A stretch of 64,000 nt of DNA from positions 29,371,973 to 29,435,972 of the forward strand of contig NC_052516.1 in NCBI RefSeq assembly GCF_014356525.2. Direction: 5' to 3'. The notes beneath the pieces were generated by a model that saw only the letters and a program-made list of their open reading frames with translations, searched no databases and was not told the origin of the DNA. The first letter of the stretch is position 1; each line of letters begins with the position of its first letter. Both the position numbers and the translations under genes were made by a program. Positions 23,373 through 35,248 of this stretch are shown one piece after another. This DNA comes from Nilaparvata lugens (Eukaryota; Arthropoda; Insecta; Hemiptera; Delphacidae).

Positions 23373-24024
23373 ATTCAACCAATTCACTATTGTAGATTTA
23401 TAATGTTAATACAACTCAGAAAATTTCTGATCCAGAACTTTGGAAATATGTTTTGAAATAAATTTAATAAAGTAAAGAAAGTTATGTAATAAATTTTGGA
23501 ATAATATGAAGTCCGTCCTTGGTGCAAATTTTGCTAGAGGTTCCACCAGCATGTCCGTAAAATTAAAACGTTTTAGGATCTGAGGATCCATCACGACTGA
23601 ATACATGATATCATTTTGCTATTATAAAATATGTAAAATGAATCGTCGATATTTAACGAGTAGATCATAACATAATAAATTTTATTGTTTCAGGTATGTC
23701 TTTCAATTCACTTGGATTCGCGCATAGACTCAGTCTGGAGTTTCAAGGTGACATAATAAATATTCTCGGATATTCATTTCATTTGATTCTGGAACCTTCA
23801 ATTGGTTTTCTAACGGTGAGAAATATTCCAACTGGATAATTGAGAAAGAAAACCTGAATTGTTGAATTTAAAGAGTAGGCTACTTCGAATTTACAAAGAA
23901 ATATTCAACTTCTCTTAATATTGTCTCTCTTCCAATCATTTTTCAATGTTATTGTTTTTTCTAGTTATATTTTCTTGTTCTCCCTCCTTTTCTTGTCCTT
24001 GTATTTCCAGTTATTGTTGTTGTT

Positions 24025-24200
24025 GTTGTTCTTCTTCTTCTTCCTCTCCTACTCCTCCTCTTCCTCCTTCTCCTCATCCTTTTTCTTCTTCTTCTTCTTC
24101 TTCTCTTCTTCTTCTTCTCCACCCCCTACTCTTCCTTTTCTATCTCCTATTCGTACTCTTCATCTTTGTGCATCTTCTTCACCCCCCCACCATCACCTTC
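24025..24200. repeat. CTT/CTC tract
   Basis: TTG, TTC and TCC triplet runs. The plus frames over it are poly-Ser/Phe. Confidence 0.95.
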
Positions 24201-24221
24201 CACAACTTTTTTTCTCTCTCT

Positions 24222-24495
24222 CTCCAAGAGGATATTTTGAATATTCTTTCCGAAGAATGGACATTGATATGTCCAAAGCTCCGCCAATTTATGTAGATGC
24301 ATAACAATATTATCTATAGTAATTACAAATTGCTTTTTTCATATAATATACAGTTCAATAATTATTTCCTTAGTCTATATTATGTAAATTCATGTATAAT
24401 TTTTCTGTATTGTAAGCTATTGTATATAAGTGTATAAGCCAGTGTATATTGTAATCTACATAAATAAAATACTCAATCAATCAATTAATCAATCT
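24222..24495 (+). mobile_element. Retroposon 3' end with (AATC)n tail
   Basis: GAGGATATTTTGAATATTC through AATAAAATACTCAATCAATC. The same 3' end occurs at 49978-50073 plus 52591-52770, where it is split by an insertion. AATAAA directly precedes the tail. The first 60 bases could be the end of an open frame (EDILNILSEEW-like), but there is too little to name. Confidence 0.75.
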
Positions 24496-24710
24496 CTCTC
24501 CTCTCCATTCTCGCACTCCTTCACCTCTTTCATTCCATACTAATCCTCTACTACTCCTCCGTGTACTAATCCTCCTTCTCCTACTCATTCTTATATTTTC
24601 TCTCCTCCTCACTCCCCACTCTCATTACCAACTGCCTCCTATTATAAATTCTGATTTCTCAATTCCTCCTTCTCCTCTTCCTTCATCGCCTCATCCGGTT
24701 TCTCTCCATT

Positions 24711-24840
24711 CCAGCCGTCGGACCCGATTACCTAAAAAGTAGTCGTCATCTCTCATCAACATACCTCTCACTCATTATACTCACGTACAAGCCTAAGAGC
24801 TTATGTGGGCATAAACATCAGTATTATTATTATTATTAAC
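24711..24840 (+). mobile_element. RTE-like LINE 3' tail with (TTA)n, copy 1 in satellite
   Basis: GTCGGACCCGATTACCTAAA, GTAGTCGTCATCTCTC, AAGAGCTTATGTGGGCATAA, then (TTA)n. It is embedded in the satellite and repeated 837 bp further on. Confidence 0.75.
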
Positions 24841-25547
24841 TTTTTATTCATCGTTTCCTTCCACAAATTTTCATTTTTCTTAATTCCTCCTTCTCCTCTT
24901 CCTCAACCTCCTTCTCCGGTATCTCTTCATTCACCGCTTCCTTCTTCAAATTCTCATTTCTCAATATCTCCTTCTCCTCTCCCTTAACATCCTTCTCCTG
25001 TTTCTCTCCATTCACCGCTTTCTCCTACAAATTCTCATTTCTCAATTTCTCCTTCTCCTCTCCCTTACATCCTTCTCCGGTTTCTCTCCATTCACCGCTT
25101 TCTCCTACAAATTCTCATTTCTCAATTTCTCCTTCTCCTCTTTCTCTACCTCCTTCTCTGGTATCTCTTCATTCACCGCTTCCTTCTACAAATCCTCATT
25201 ATCATTATTATTATTATTATTCGTTTCCTTCCACAAATTTTCATTTTTCCTATTTCCTCCTTCCCCTCTTCCTCAACCTCTTCTCCGGTATCTCTTCATT
25301 CACCGCTTCCTTCTTCTACAAATTCTCATTTCTCAATATCTCCTTCTCCTCTTCCTCAACCTCCTTCTCCGGTATCTCTTCATTCACCGCTTCCTTCTTC
25401 TACAAATTCTCATTCTCAATATCTCCTTCTCCTCTCCCTTAACATCCTTCTCCGTTTCTCTCCATTCACCGCTTTCTCCTACAAATTCTCATTTCTCAAT
25501 TTCTCCTTCTCCTCTTCCTTCATCGCCTCATCCGGTTTCTCTCCATT

Positions 25548-25680
25548 CCAGCCGTCGGACCCGATTACCTAAAAAGTAGTCGTCATCTCTCATCATCATA
25601 CCTCTCACTCATTATACTCACGTACAAGCCTAAGAGCTTATGTGGGCATAAACCTCAGTATTATTATTATTATTATTATT
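25548..25680 (+). mobile_element. RTE-like LINE 3' tail, duplicated copy
   Basis: Almost identical to 24711-24840, including the flanking satellite, so it arose by duplication rather than by a second insertion. Confidence 0.75.
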
Positions 25681-26150
25681 CGTTTCCTTCCACAAATTTT
25701 CATTTTTCTTAATTCCTCCTTCTCCTCTTCCTCAACCTCCTTCTCTGGTTTCTCTTCATTCACCGCTTCCTTCTTCAAATTCTTATTTTCCAATACCTCC
25801 TTCTCCTCTTCCTCAACCTCCTTCTCCGGTATCTCTCCATTCACCGCTCCCTTCTTTATTCTCACTTCTCAATTCCTCCTTCTCCTCTTTCTCAAACACC
25901 TTCTCCGGTATCTCTCCACTCACCGCTTCCTTCTTCTACAAATTCTCATTTCTCAATATCTCCTTCTCCTCTTCCTCAACATCCTTCTCCGGTTTCTCTC
26001 CATTCACCGCTTTCTCCTACAAATTCTCATTTCTCAATTTCTCCTTCTCCTCTTTCTCTACCTCCTTCTCTGGTATCTCTTCATTCACCGCTTCCTTCTA
26101 CAAATTCTTATTTTCCAATTCCTTCTTCTCCTCTTCCTCAAGCTCCTTCT

Positions 26151-26424
26151 CCGGTTAAGTGCTGAAGGGGAGGGTATCCTTGATACCCTATCTGAAAATG
26201 AACTTCTTAAGGTCCAAACTTCACCGTTTCATGTGAAAACATTACAGTAGTACCTTAACTTTTGCATTTTTCATCATTATTCTTGCTCAATATTATTGTA
26301 GAACTCATCAGTTTAATATGATTCACCATGTCATTTAACCGCTACTGGTATTTATTTTCAACGCTAGAACGTAAGTTGAATTATGTTTTGTTAAACACAT
26401 GAATAAAGGAATCTGAATCTGAGC
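26151..26424 (+). mobile_element. LINE 3' end with GAATCT tail inside the satellite
   Basis: Starts after CTCCGGTT and ends ATGAATAAAGGAATCTGAATCTGAG; CTCCGGTT then resumes, a possible 8-bp target duplication. The first part encodes ILDTLSENELL before a stop at 26250, perhaps the last codons of a retroelement protein. Non-satellite composition makes the boundaries clear. Confidence 0.7.
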
Positions 26425-27350
26425 CTCCGGTTTCTCTTCATTCACCGTTTCCTTCTACAAATTCTTATTCTTCAATTCCTCCTTCTCCGGTTTCTCTTCA
26501 TTCACCGTTCCTTCCTTCTACAATTCTTATTTTCAATTCCTCCTTCTCCGGTTTTTCTTCATTCACCGTTTCCTTCTACAATTCTTATTTTCAATTCCTC
26601 CTTCTCCGGTTTTTCTTCATTCACCGTTTCCTTCTACAAATTCTTATTTTCAATCCCTCCTTCTCCGGTTTCTCTTCATTCACCGTTTCCTTCTACAAAT
26701 TCTTATTTTCAATTCCTCCTTCTCCGTTTTCTCTTCATTCACCGTTCCTTCTACAAATTCTTATTTTCAATTCCTCCTTCTCCGGTTTCTCTTCATTCAC
26801 CGTTTCCTTCTACAAATTTTTATTTTCAATTCCTCCTTCTCCGGTTTCTCTTCATTCACCGTTTCCTTCTACAAATTCTTATTTTCAATTCCTCCTTCTC
26901 CGGTTTCTCTTCATTCACCGTTTCCTTCTACAAATTCTTATTTTCAATTCCTCCTTCTCCGGTTCTCTTCATTCACCGTTTCCTTCTACAATTCTTATTT
27001 TCAATTCCTCCTTCTCCGTTTCTCTTCATTCACCGTTTCCTTCTACAATTTTTATTTTTAATTCCTCTTTCTCCGGTTTCTCTTCTCTTCATTCACCGTT
27101 TCCTTCTACAAATTCTTATTTTCAATTCCTCCTTCTCCGGTTTCTCTTCATTCACCGTTTCCTTCTACAAATTTTTATTTTCAATTCCTCTTTCTCCGGT
27201 TTCTCTTCATTCACCGTTTCCTTCTACAAATTCTTATTTTCAATTCCTCCTTCTCCGGTTTCTCTCCACTGACCGCTTCCTTCTTCTACAAATTTTTATT
27301 TCTCAATTCCTCCTTTCCCTCTTCCTCAACCTCCTTCTCCGGTATCTCTC
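26425..27350. repeat. Satellite with a period of about 59 bp
   Basis: CTCCGGTTTCTCTTCATTCA, CCGTTTCCTTCTACAAATTC, TTATTTTCAATTCCTCCTT repeat about 15 times with 58-61 bp spacing and small indels. It is more homogeneous than the array upstream. Confidence 0.95.
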
Positions 27351-27359
27351 CATTCCCAT

Positions 27360-27820
27360 TCAGTTCACACGATTATTTTCACGTTCGCTTTTTATAACCG
27401 GCAACCTAATAAAACAAGCGTTGATCTCAAGAGCAGCTTTATGTCGTTTGCCATTCTTCATATTATGACGTCACGTTGTTGTCTTGTCTGCTTATTCTTT
27501 GCTTTACTGGGATTGACTTTAAAATGTCAGCACACCTTTCAAAACACCATCAATGCTCCCCATTCAAACAATGCTGTCGGTTCAAAGTGAATGTCACTGT
27601 GAATCCTCAACACGTGAAGCTACTAACTCGTCTTCGTTGCAACCTTTTTAAAATGCTTAAGACGTCACAGATTATTCTACTTCTACATTCTTCAGCTCTC
27701 CATACAGATTCAAATGAAACAACAAGCGAGTGATGTAAAATGCATGGAGAGGTGGAAAATCAGTGAGAGATTTATGTATTACTTATTTATTTGTGGATAG
27801 AATTATTACAAATCATATCA
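27360..27820. other. Unassigned DNA
   Basis: An 85-codon plus frame at 27476-27733 has normal amino-acid composition but no recognised domain, splice context or homolog known to me. Confidence 0.5.
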
Positions 27821-27829
27821 ATCACTCCC

Positions 27830-27975
27830 GTGCTATCGGATGGGCACTTCAAACTGTCGGTCATGGCTGAAGTATGGCAGTCGTAAGGCCCATTGACGGC
27901 TCAAATTATATATTCAGGCGGTGGAACCTTCCTGCAAGGGACTCCCCACCAACAAAAGCCGTACGAATTTACTTT
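27830..27975 (+). mobile_element. RTE-like LINE 3' tail
   Basis: CTATCGGATGGGCACTTCAA, ACTGTCGGTCATGGCTGAAG, GGGACTCCCCACCAACAAAA and GCCGTACGAA. Same tail type as 14420-14475. It lies against the minus-strand LINE that follows. Confidence 0.75.
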
Positions 27976-27984
27976 ATATCAATC

Positions 27985-29390
27985 TTCGTCTTTTTCTTTC
28001 AATCAGGGATTGGGCTATTGCCTGTTCCGACTCACATTCAGCTTGTAATTAGAATAAAAAAAAATAATAAATAAAATCTATAAATTAATAACACCATATA
28101 ATCTAATGTAATATCATCATAAGCATCACTACAATCTACTGTTTTTATTTTATAATAATATAATGATCATTGCCTCTTTTTCGTGGCCTTCCTATATCTC
28201 TTTTGCCTACCGGTTTATACTTGAAAATTCAAGCTGTCATTCAGCTGTCTATCAGCTGACATTCGTTCTACATGCTCTTTCCATTGCTGACGATAAGATG
28301 CAACTCTCTCATTCAGGCAGAAGATATTCAGCTCTTCCCGTATGTCCTCATTCCTGATGTGATCTGCTCTGTCACAGCCCTTAGTTCTGCGAAGAAATCT
28401 AATCTCAGCTGCCTGAACTTTACTCTCATGTGGCTTCGATGTTACCCACGATTCACTACCATAGAGTAGTAGTGGAGCTGCCATTGTCTTATAAAATTTC
28501 ATTATCGTGCTTGTGGTAGCTTTCTTTCCCAATGTCCTACTGATACTTCCACAAATCATTGGAATCTTCCTACCTTCTTCTCTACATCCAATTCATCTTA
28601 TAACTAATTTCACAACCCAGATATGTGAACTGAGACACCTGCTCCAATACCTTGTTGTCTATCACAATCTTCGATCTTATTGGATACTTTCCTTTAAAAG
28701 CCATGATTTTGGTTTTCTCCTTTGATATCTTGAAATGATATTCTTTACAATTTCATGCAGGATATGAACTGATTTTTGGAGGTCATTTTCGTTCTCCTGT
28801 CCTACACACAAATCGTCTGCAAACAACAGAGCATTCAGGTACACACCTTCACCAATATCAATTCCTAAATCTACTTTACATTTCCATTTTCGGAAAATGT
28901 GGTCCACATAATATATATTAAATAAAGTGGGTGATAGACTACACCCTTGTCTAACACCTTGGTTGATAGTGATTTCATCTAACCGATGATCAACTGTATT
29001 TACTATTATTTGAGTATTGTGGTAGAGAGATCTTATTGCGTTTACAAGATGTAAAGGATATACTCTTTCAATCAGAATTCTCCACATAAGACTTCTATTC
29101 ACTCTATCGAATGCTTATTAAAAATCAATTAAGCTATATGTGTTTCAAGGTTGAACTCTCTTCTTTTCTCTATCAGTCTTCTAACTGAGAAAATGTTGTC
29201 TGAGCATGAACGACCTTTTCTGAACCCACACTCATTCAAACTACTTCAGCGATACTCTTCACTCTTGAATTGATTATTTTCGAGTATATTTTATATCCTG
29301 CATTCAAGAGACTAATAACTCTATAATTCTTGCAGTCATTGCGTTTGTCTTTTTTGAAAAGAGAGATTACTTCTGCTCTTTAAATCAATA
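27985..29390 (-). pseudogene. LINE reverse transcriptase, 5'-truncated and frameshifted
   Basis: Minus-strand order: near 29340-29390 FKKDKRNDCKNYRVISLLNA (fingers); in 28677-29102 INQGVRQGCSLSPTLFNIY and LNALLFADDL, the palm with the catalytic aspartates; then after a frameshift near 28735 a segment with KEKTKIMAFKG and VSQFTYLGCEIS; after another shift MKFYKTMAAPLLLYGSESWV, KVQAAEIRFLRRTKG and NERVASYRQQWKEHVERM; finally, after a shift near 28230, KPVGKRDIGRPRKR. The 3' UTR reaches about 27985. The endonuclease domain is absent. At least three frameshifts make it a dead copy. The clade is probably RTE-like but not certain. Confidence 0.92.
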
Positions 29391-29480
29391 TAATCGAAAA
29401 TGAACAACAGGCTTGGCCCAAAACTATTCTATTCCCAAATTTAGATAATGAATAACATGTCAAGAAAATAGGTTATGCTT
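29390..29480 (-). mobile_element. Retroposon hairpin-type 3' fragment
   Basis: ACAACAGGCTTGGCCCAAAAC and TATTCCCAAATTTAG resemble 40600-40700. It adjoins the truncated end of the LINE. Confidence 0.45.
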
Positions 29481-30374
29481 GAAAGTTCAAATTCCATTTT
29501 TGTCTAAAAAATATAATTATATGAGCTAGAAATTTTGAATTGAGTAAGATTAAAACACCAAATTATAGTCAAATATTACACTCAATTATCACCGCACATT
29601 AAATAATTAGATTGATCGATTGAGTATTTTATTTATGAAGATTATAAATATATACTCTCTTTTACACTCTTAATTGATTAAATACAGTAAAGTTTCAGAT
29701 AATTTACATAATTTAAACTGAGAAAATTATTCTCATAATTTTTTTTAACAACCCAGTGTTTCCATTATGAATAGATATCACAATATTTCACCAGTCACAG
29801 AATCTGAAGAGAAAATAATTATTGAACTGTGAATGGTATAAAAGAATCGGGAATAGCTATAGATTATGTTGCTATGCATCCACATTAATTCTGCGTATTC
29901 TGGAGCCAGAGAAGAAGAGGAGAAGTTAGAAAAGAGAAAGAAGTTTGCGATGTTTGATGTTGAGGATTGAAGAAGATGAAATGAGAGAAATAAACGAACA
30001 CAAAATGGAGGTCCTTCAAGACTAGCTTCAACCGTTTTATTGTTTGAACGAATTTTTTGATAGTACCTGAATGAATGTATTTTGTGTTCCATATTTGTGA
30101 CTTTGTCAATTACCAATGTAGGTTTACAACAGTAAAAGTTATTCATTTATTTATTTATAAGTTACGTGAAACTAGTTTTGTACAGTGAGGAAATCATGTC
30201 ACCGGAAGTAGTGGAGAGGAAGCAAAAGGAAAAAGAAAAAATGATGATTGTAAGAATGTGAAAGAGAAGAGTAGAAGTAAGATAGACAAACTTTGTGAAA
30301 TATCACTCATTATCAAGAGACAGACTAGGTATTTGTATCTTCAATTTATGTTGTTTATTATTTCGTCGCTACTC

Positions 30375-30608
30375 TATTTGAGGTTAAATTATTTCTCTAT
30401 CATTAAAATTCATAATTTTCCACTGGTTTATTCATTTTAATCTATTGTTTATTTGAGGTTGAATTATTTCTCCATCATCAAAATTAATAACTTTCCACTA
30501 GTTTACAGTATTCATTTTAATTGATTCTTTATTTGAGGTTGAATTTTTACTTTATCATCGAAATTAAAAATTCTCCACTGGTTTATTCATTTTAATTGAT
30601 TGTTTATT
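30375..30608. repeat. Three tandem copies of a 75-80-bp unit
   Basis: TTTGAGGTTGAATTATTTCTC, CCACTGGTTTATTCATTTTA and ATTGATTGTTTA recur starting at 30377, 30452 and 30532. Confidence 0.85.
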
Positions 30609-30619
30609 TTATGTTAGAA

Positions 30620-31200
30620 ACATTTATTTTATGTTATTTCATGCACGTTCAGTTAGTAGCCAGCCATAAGGGATAAATACAGTTTAAAATGAATTCATTT
30701 TAGTTGAATTGTAGTGAGCGAATCGATATTTTTTGTAAGAAATACTGACAGTTGAAGGTGAAATCACCGTAGAATTGAAATAAATTGAGCATAAAATGAT
30801 AGATATGGAGTTCTTCAGTTCACTCTTTTGTTATGATGAGACACAAAACATAAAATTCCGTCTCTTTTCTTTACTTTCGCGTCCACCATTCGTGATAATT
30901 CGCTCCCAGATTTGTCAGAGTAGCTGGAGAACTTTTCTTCGGTTGGAAACTTTTGAAAAGCGAACAGTGGCAGCAAATTACATTTCACCTCACCGAAAAA
31001 CACTTGAGTCAGTTTTGTTTGTGACAAATAAAACGTCCGCCATTTTGCGCCAGGAAGCAGAACAACACAAAAATTCGCCGAGCTTGATGACGTAAAAGGG
31101 TTAGAACTGAACTCTTCTCCGAAAATACAATAATTTGTTGCTTGCAACTCCCGGTTCCCTATTATCACTTCCCTCTTTTCAAGTTCTGTCAAGTTGTTCT
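30620..31200. other. Unassigned DNA with a 137-codon open frame
   Basis: A minus frame at 30815-31228 has balanced composition but no recognised motif. It is not called as a gene. Confidence 0.4.
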
Positions 31201-32115
31201 TATCTTGCCCTAATCTCTTCTTTCTCAATTACCTATTATCAATTCTCTCATTCTCCTTCTCTCACATTGTTCTAAGCCTCTCTTCCCTCTCCCATTATTC
31301 TCAATTTCTATTCTCTACTTTTAAAATTCACTCACATTGTTCTAATATCTGATTCATACATACTTTCCAATCCAAACTCTTGATCATCCAATCTGAATTA
31401 ATTATTATGTACTATTTTATCTTTCCTCATTCCTGTTTTTCTTTCCTATCTCCCCTTTTCCTTCTCCCTTACGCCTCTTCTCTCCTCTCATATATTTCCT
31501 TAATTTTCTATCCATCCTACTCCTCCGTGATAACATTTTCTTCCACTTTTATCGTGACCAATCAGAAATTTTCATTATTCTAATCTTCCCTGTTCCAACA
31601 TTAATTTCATACATCATTCTGCCTCATTCTCACTTTCAATTCCGATCTTCTTCTTTTGAAATTCTCTTATATTTACCTAATTACAAGATAACCTACTGTT
31701 CCTTTTCTTCTCATCTCACCATTTACTGTTGTTTACATCTTTTTAAATATCCCAAAACTAATATTTCTCGTATATTACCACCTCACATTATTCTACTTGT
31801 TCTCTACTCTCTTTCTTAATAAACTTCATCCTTTATCCCTCATTTTTTTTTCTTACTTCAGTATTTCCTAGAATCTGATTCACCCATTATCAGTGATTCA
31901 TCCTTGCTCCATTATTGAGGTTATCAATTCTTTGAAAATTTCAACTCAGCTCTTTACTCTCCCTCTCTTTTCATTTACTGCTCCCTATTCTCCGTTAATT
32001 CTATCCCTTATCTGTCGTCTCTCTCTTCCTCATCTATTCTTCTCTCGCCCTCCCACTTATTCTATTTCTTTCTCCCTTTCTCTCTAGATACCTTTTTCTC
32101 TTTCCCATCTGCAAC
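31200..32115. repeat. T/C-rich tract
   Basis: Irregular TTCTC, CTCC and TTATT words with no fixed unit. Confidence 0.75.
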
Positions 32116-32236
32116 TTCTTCCTCATTTCCAAAACTTCAACCTACATAACACTTCAGATTTAATTAACGACATAAATGAGATTCGGCTCCACAAACTTTT
32201 CACTGGTAAGTTTCACTTGCAACTTGAGGAATGGGA

Positions 32237-32293
32237 AAGAAGAAGAAGAAGAAGAAGAAGAAGAAGAAGAAGAAGAAGAAGAAGAAGAAGAAG
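32237..32293. repeat. (GAA)n microsatellite
   Basis: About 19 GAA triplets. Confidence 0.98.
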
Positions 32294-32669
32294 ACGAAAA
32301 TTCAACTCAGTCATATATAAGAGACAACAGAAGATGGAAAATTATTGACATAGAGAGGAAAATGTAAAACAAAAGCAATGTATGTTGCGAATGGTAAATA
32401 ATAGAAAAATGAATAGCCTACTGTAGTAAAACAAGAGAGAGGCAAAACAGTTTCATTGTATGAGAGCGCGGTGAGAAAGCCATAATATGAGAATTTGGCA
32501 AGTGTGAATAAGATAACAGCGAAAATAATTGTATATATGAACATAAAGAGAGAAAGAAAGAGACGGTCAAATATAATATTCCAAATATCAAAGAGAAATT
32601 CTAAGGAAAAGTGGTGACAGATAAAAAATCTAATAATTGCTTGCATTATTTCTTATATCTGCTTGGAAA

Positions 32670-33100
32670 ATTCAATTTTTTCGGATTCTCTCCTCGGCTT
32701 CTATTCCTCCACTTTTCTGTCTTTTCTTCATGTTTTTTTTGTTCTGTTCCTATTTCTGTTCCATATATTTCTTCATTTTTTATTTTTTATTTTCCATCTT
32801 CGGTTTTTTCACTTCATCTTTCTCACCTTCCTTCTCTCACACCCCATTCCCACCACCTGCTCCTCTCCCTTCAAATTTTTCTCCTCGCTTGCTCCACGTC
32901 TCCACCTCTCCATCATGTTAATTTTCCTACTCTATTCCATCCTTTTCCAAAATATAAGTGTGGAGCAACATTCTTATTGTTCACCTTCTGTGTTATTTGC
33001 CTTCTTTTGAAGGTTTCACATGAACTGTATTTTTCACATCTCCCTCATCCTCTTGCACCTCCACATACTCTAATACTCCTCATCATCCTCTTCATATTCC
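32670..33100. repeat. Pyrimidine-rich lead-in to the large tract
   Basis: T/C-biased without a regular unit. The apparent 449-codon frame 32611-33960 spans this and the tract below and is almost all Leu, Ser, Phe and Pro. Confidence 0.7.
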
Positions 33101-33842
33101 CTTCCCACCTCTTCCACTCATTTCTACGCTCCTTCTATCCAACCTGCTCTCCTCCTCCTCCTACTCCTCCATCGCCCTCCTCTCCTCTTAGCCCTTTCTC
33201 TCCCTCTCCTCTACCAACTCCTACTTCTCCTCCTTCTCCTCCACCCACTCATCTGCCCCCTTCTCGTCGTTCTCCTCGTTCTCCTCGTTCTCCTCGTTCC
33301 CACCTTCTCCTCCTTCTCCTCCTTCCCCTTCTCCTTCTCCTCATTCTCCTCCTCCTCCTCCTCATTCTCCTCCTCCTCCTCCTCCTCCTTCTCCTCCTTC
33401 TCCTCCTTCTCCTCCTTCTCCTCCTTCTCCTCCTTCTCCTCCTTCTCCTTCTCCTCCTTCTCCTCCTTCTCCTCCTTCTCCTCCACCCACTCATCTGCCC
33501 CCTTCTCGTCGTTCTCCTCGTTCTCCTCCTTCTCCTTCTTCTCCTCCTCCTTCTCCTCCTTCTCCTTCTCCTCCTTCTCCTTCTCCTCCTTCTCCTCCTC
33601 CTCCTCCTCCTTCTCCACCTTCTCCTCCTTCTCCTCCTTCCTTCTCCTTCTCTCCTCCTTCTCCTCCTTCTCCTCCTTCCCCTCCTTCTCCTTCTTCTCC
33701 TTCTTCTCCTCCTTCTCCTCCTTCTCCTCCTTCTCCTTCTCCTCCTCCTCCTCCTTCTCCTCTTCTCTCACCTCCTCCTCCTTTTCCTCCTTCTCCTCCT
33801 TCTCCTCCTTCTCCTTCTTCTCCTCCTCCTTCTCCTCTCTGC
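33100..33842. repeat. Large (CTCCTT)n-type homopyrimidine tract
   Basis: About 740 bp of TCC/TTC triplets, the longest in the window. A 40-bp segment CCACCCACTCATCTGCCCCC...TCGTTCTCC occurs twice, at 33241 and 33482, marking a 241-bp higher-order duplication. Confidence 0.97.
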
Positions 33843-34208
33843 ATTTGTCGTGCATTGCAAAAATAGGATCGTGAATCTACTTTCTGTCACAGTTACAACA
33901 CGAGTTGCCTTGAAAGTTTCGTACCTATATAATGTTGCCAGCAGAACGAAAGACGTGTGAGAACAAAGTGGGAACTGAGTTGAGAGCAAAGTGAGTGTAG
34001 GCTATATGGGACAACACGCATCGCACAGAGGCCACATCTAACTTGGAAATTAGCGTTCAAAACTTACCAGGTGTCAGAAATGGATGCAAAGTTGCGCTGA
34101 ATTTCTAATTATTTTTGGGTATCACTTGATGATAATCATCTATTTTGAGATGTGTCGTAGTGTCACTGGATACAAGGTTGGTACCAGGAAATAAAGATGC
34201 TTAATAAT

Positions 34209-34459
34209 TGAATGAAAAAGACTGAGAAATTGTCAAAAACCACTGACTTATTGATAATTAGAAAGACCGGTTTCGGTTATTACACCTTTGTCAATCTCTG
34301 ATAAACGTTCTTTAGTTTCTTTAGGAGTTATCAGAGATTGACAATGGTGTAATAACCGATACCGGTCTTTCTAATTATCAGTGGTTTTTGACAATTTCTC
34401 AGTCTTTTTCATTCAATATGAATAATTACCACAATATAAACTTCTAAACTACACAGAAA
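34209..34459. mobile_element. Penelope-like foldback element, short copy, 12-bp TSD
   Basis: Two inverted arms of about 100 bp: TGAATGAAAAAGACTGAGAA...GACCGGTTTCGGTTATTACA on the left and its complement on the right, followed by an extra ACCACAATATAAACTTC tail to ACACAGAA. The exact 12-bp duplication ATGCTTAATAAT lies at 34197-34208 and 34460-34471. CCGAAACCGGT-type motifs are common in Penelope-like elements. No coding sequence here; see 37573-38091. Confidence 0.75.
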
Positions 34460-34514
34460 ATGCTTAATAATGCTATGAAAATGCTTCAATAATGTATGTA
34501 ATTTGAGCTCAAAC

Positions 34515-35147
34515 CTTAGACCAGTTATAGAATAGACACGCTGGGAAGTCCAGCCTCTGAAGCCAACATCTACTGCCATATCGCCAAATTGTGACGTCAT
34601 CATCGGATAGAAAACTTTCAGATTGTGTCTATTTCAGAAGGATGTAAATTATTATTCATTAAAATAATAGTTTCAACATGTTTAGAATTTTAACATGAGT
34701 ATAATTCGTGGATTTAAGTGAATTTTTAATATTTTTTGTGATTGTGAAGGAAGATTTTGGTTTGGTTTTGTATTTTGAAATTAATTAATCTGATAAATCC
34801 AAAATTATTGTAATACATACATTTTTTGGACTCAAAACAGTGTGTGAATTAAGTTATTATTCACATAACCTCTAGACCGTGTATTCCAAATCAAGGTTTA
34901 TGGCAGTTTTGGGCGAATGCCTGTTGTTTTTACCTGCATTGTATCTATTGTCTATGAATACTGTAAAATGGTAAACTCCAGCTGTGCTCCCTCTGAAATA
35001 GACACAATCTGCTATGGAAAACAATGTGAACAAACTCTACAGAAAAGTTTTCTATCTGTTGCTGACGTCACGATTTGGAGATATGGCAGTAGATGTTGGC
35101 TTCATCGACTTTCAGTATGTCCGTGTCTATTCTATAACTGGTCTAAG
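34515..35147. mobile_element. hAT-like long-TIR element, copy 1
   Basis: Terminal inverted repeats of about 120-140 bp start CTTAGACCAGTTATAGAATA. Flanking octamers GCTCAAAC and GTTTAAAC differ only by two C-to-T changes, a decayed 8-bp target duplication. The second copy is at 57230-57858. The middle part is unrelated to a transposase. Confidence 0.85.
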
Positions 35148-35248
35148 GTTTAAACACCTCATACATTTTTGCTTGTTGAACACAAGTACAGTGAAGTAAT
35201 TTTCAAGTATAGTAATGAGTCGTACATGAGTAATTTCAGCATTGTGGG

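Larger units (their letters stand above)
24500..26155. repeat. Pyrimidine-rich satellite, CTCCTTCTCCGGT-type unit
   Basis: Units of roughly 60-90 bp contain CTCCTTCTCCGGTTTCTC, CATTCACCGCTTTC and CTACAAATTCTCATTTC. A block containing LINE tails is duplicated at an 837-bp period: CCAGCCGTCGGACCCGATTA starts at 24711 and 25548. Frames through it (202 codons plus; Glu-rich minus) are satellite by-products, although the minus strand gives repeated EKEVEEEEKE peptides. Confidence 0.85.

Noticed and set aside
25642..26250. 202-codon plus-strand open frame
   Set aside because: It lies in a tandem satellite and then runs into a LINE tail. No domain, and repeat units change frame nearby.
30815..31228. 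137-codon minus-strand frame
   Set aside because: Balanced composition but no recognised domain; a plus-strand frame overlaps it. Not enough to call a gene.
32611..33960. 449-codon plus-strand open frame
   Set aside because: It runs through a CTC/CTT tract; the product is nearly all Leu, Ser, Pro and Phe, and the opposite strand is also open. Composition explains it.
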